Source of the DNA: UBA8199 sp964507045
GTDB lineage: Bacteria > Verrucomicrobiota > Verrucomicrobiia > Limisphaerales > UBA8199
NCBI GenBank assembly: GCA_964507045.1
Contig: CAZDOO010000010.1
Span: 27,317 to 91,316 of the forward strand
DNA length: 64,000 nt
Direction of reading: 5' to 3'
Shown: piece by piece, positions 63,548-64,000 of the stretch
How the letters are laid out: each line of letters opens with the position of its first letter
Position numbering within the stretch: position 1 is the first letter of the stretch
Translations under genes and position numbers: made by a program
Notes under the pieces: model-generated
Seen by the model: only the letters and a program-made list of their open reading frames with translations
What the model was told of the DNA's origin: nothing
The model's database searches: none

Positions 63548-64000
63548 GGGGTAGCCGCTCGATACAATCAGGCCTACTCCGAACGGTATTTGTTTTGTTG
63601 CGAACAAGGTGCCCATGTCCCAGTTTCAGCGCAACACGCAACGCGACAGTTTGGCGGGAGCGCCTCGATGTCCTGGCCATGCAGTCCCCGGCGGCAGGGC
63701 AGGGTATACTGTCTGCAGAAGCAACAGCACCGACGAACGTCGGCTGTTGCTCTGCACGATTACATTCCAGACCGCGCACCCGCCGGACTGGAAAACAGCG
63801 TTCCGTCCATTTCTTGGCAGCCGAGAACCCCCCAAGCTGTGCTGGGGGACTCCTCGCTGATCGCGGTGCAAGGCGGGCATGTTGCCTGACGGTGCCGTAT
63901 GGCACTGCTGGAGTTGGGGCAGAAAGCCTCAATATTGGCCCCTAACCCGACTTCCGCTACTCGGAATGGGAAGCAACTACTTTCACGGGGTGGGCGGGCG
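63548..64000. other. Right-end intergenic region, nothing recognised
   Basis: 453 bases upstream of the mannanase gene to the window edge. Short frames are open on both strands, but none has a signal, motif or compositional support. The mannanase promoter should be here. Confidence 0.5.

Noticed and set aside
63465..63932. 155-codon minus-strand frame upstream of the mannanase
   Set aside because: It overlaps the start and signal peptide region of the mannanase gene in another frame and has no motif or start signal.

Overview
The window is a high-GC chromosomal segment from a Verrucomicrobiota bacterium, probably a Limisphaerales/Pedosphaera-like member. This is inferred from the whole gene set: giant secreted Asn/Thr-rich subtilases, a PEP-CTERM protein, several FGly-type sulfatases, Tat-exported Gfo/Idh oxidoreductase, a futalosine menaquinone route and very repeat-rich intergenic DNA. 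I saw no rRNA, tRNA, CRISPR array or integrase.

Layout. 1-17.4 kb: the end of an unknown gene, two paralogous giant subtilisin-like surface proteases (3346 and about 2068 aa), and between them a small PEP-CTERM protein. 17.6-26 kb: housekeeping genes, namely uvrA, mqnE-mqnA (overlapping, futalosine menaquinone pathway), a small unknown gene and ftsK. 26-27 kb: a gene-free block with an 11-nt-period palindromic array inside a possible MITE-like element. 26.9-37.1 kb: a minus-strand redox operon with a small Tat/Cys protein, a Tat NHL propeller, a Tat polyferredoxin, a NapH-like membrane ferredoxin, a PQQ-type propeller, a NuoE-NuoF fusion and a NuoG/GltD-like flavoprotein. A four-helix-bundle (S23/IVP-type) gene flanked by 37-bp inverted repeats has been dropped into this operon. 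37.3-42.8 kb: nadE, a GH130 mannosyl-phosphorylase and two divergent sulfatases. 43-60 kb: an accessory zone with MBL-fold protein, UroD-like methyltransferase, Gfo/Idh, a BspA-like leucine-rich surface protein, a SUMF1-domain protein, a zinc-ribbon/PH protein, secreted proteins, a third sulfatase and a phosphodiester glycosidase, separated by repeats. 60.5-63.5 kb: a cellobiose-2-epimerase-type enzyme and a GH26 beta-mannanase, coupled by an ATGA overlap.

How the genes fit together. GH26 mannanase, AGE epimerase and GH130 phosphorylase are the three steps of the known mannobiose to mannosyl-glucose to mannose-1-phosphate plus glucose route, here split over 23 kb. With the sulfatases, proteases and phosphodiester glycosidase this points to a degrader of complex, partly sulfated polysaccharide and protein. 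Menaquinone synthesis and the redox operon suggest a branched respiratory chain linking quinol, periplasmic Fe-S proteins and NAD(P)H.

The most unusual content is the repeat ecology. (1) Degenerate heptanucleotide arrays recur between genes, in gene ends and inside uvrA, where three blocks of exactly four heptamers are translated; they also form the inverted borders of the four-helix-bundle cassette. (2) Two arrays with an 11-nt period are organised as large inverted repeats. (3) A roughly 57-bp repeat occurs nine times between 42.9 and 60.2 kb, always in the same orientation and mostly at gene boundaries. (4) A 280-bp direct repeat brackets two surface-protein genes. Gene fragments and chimeras beside these repeats suggest they drive local rearrangement.
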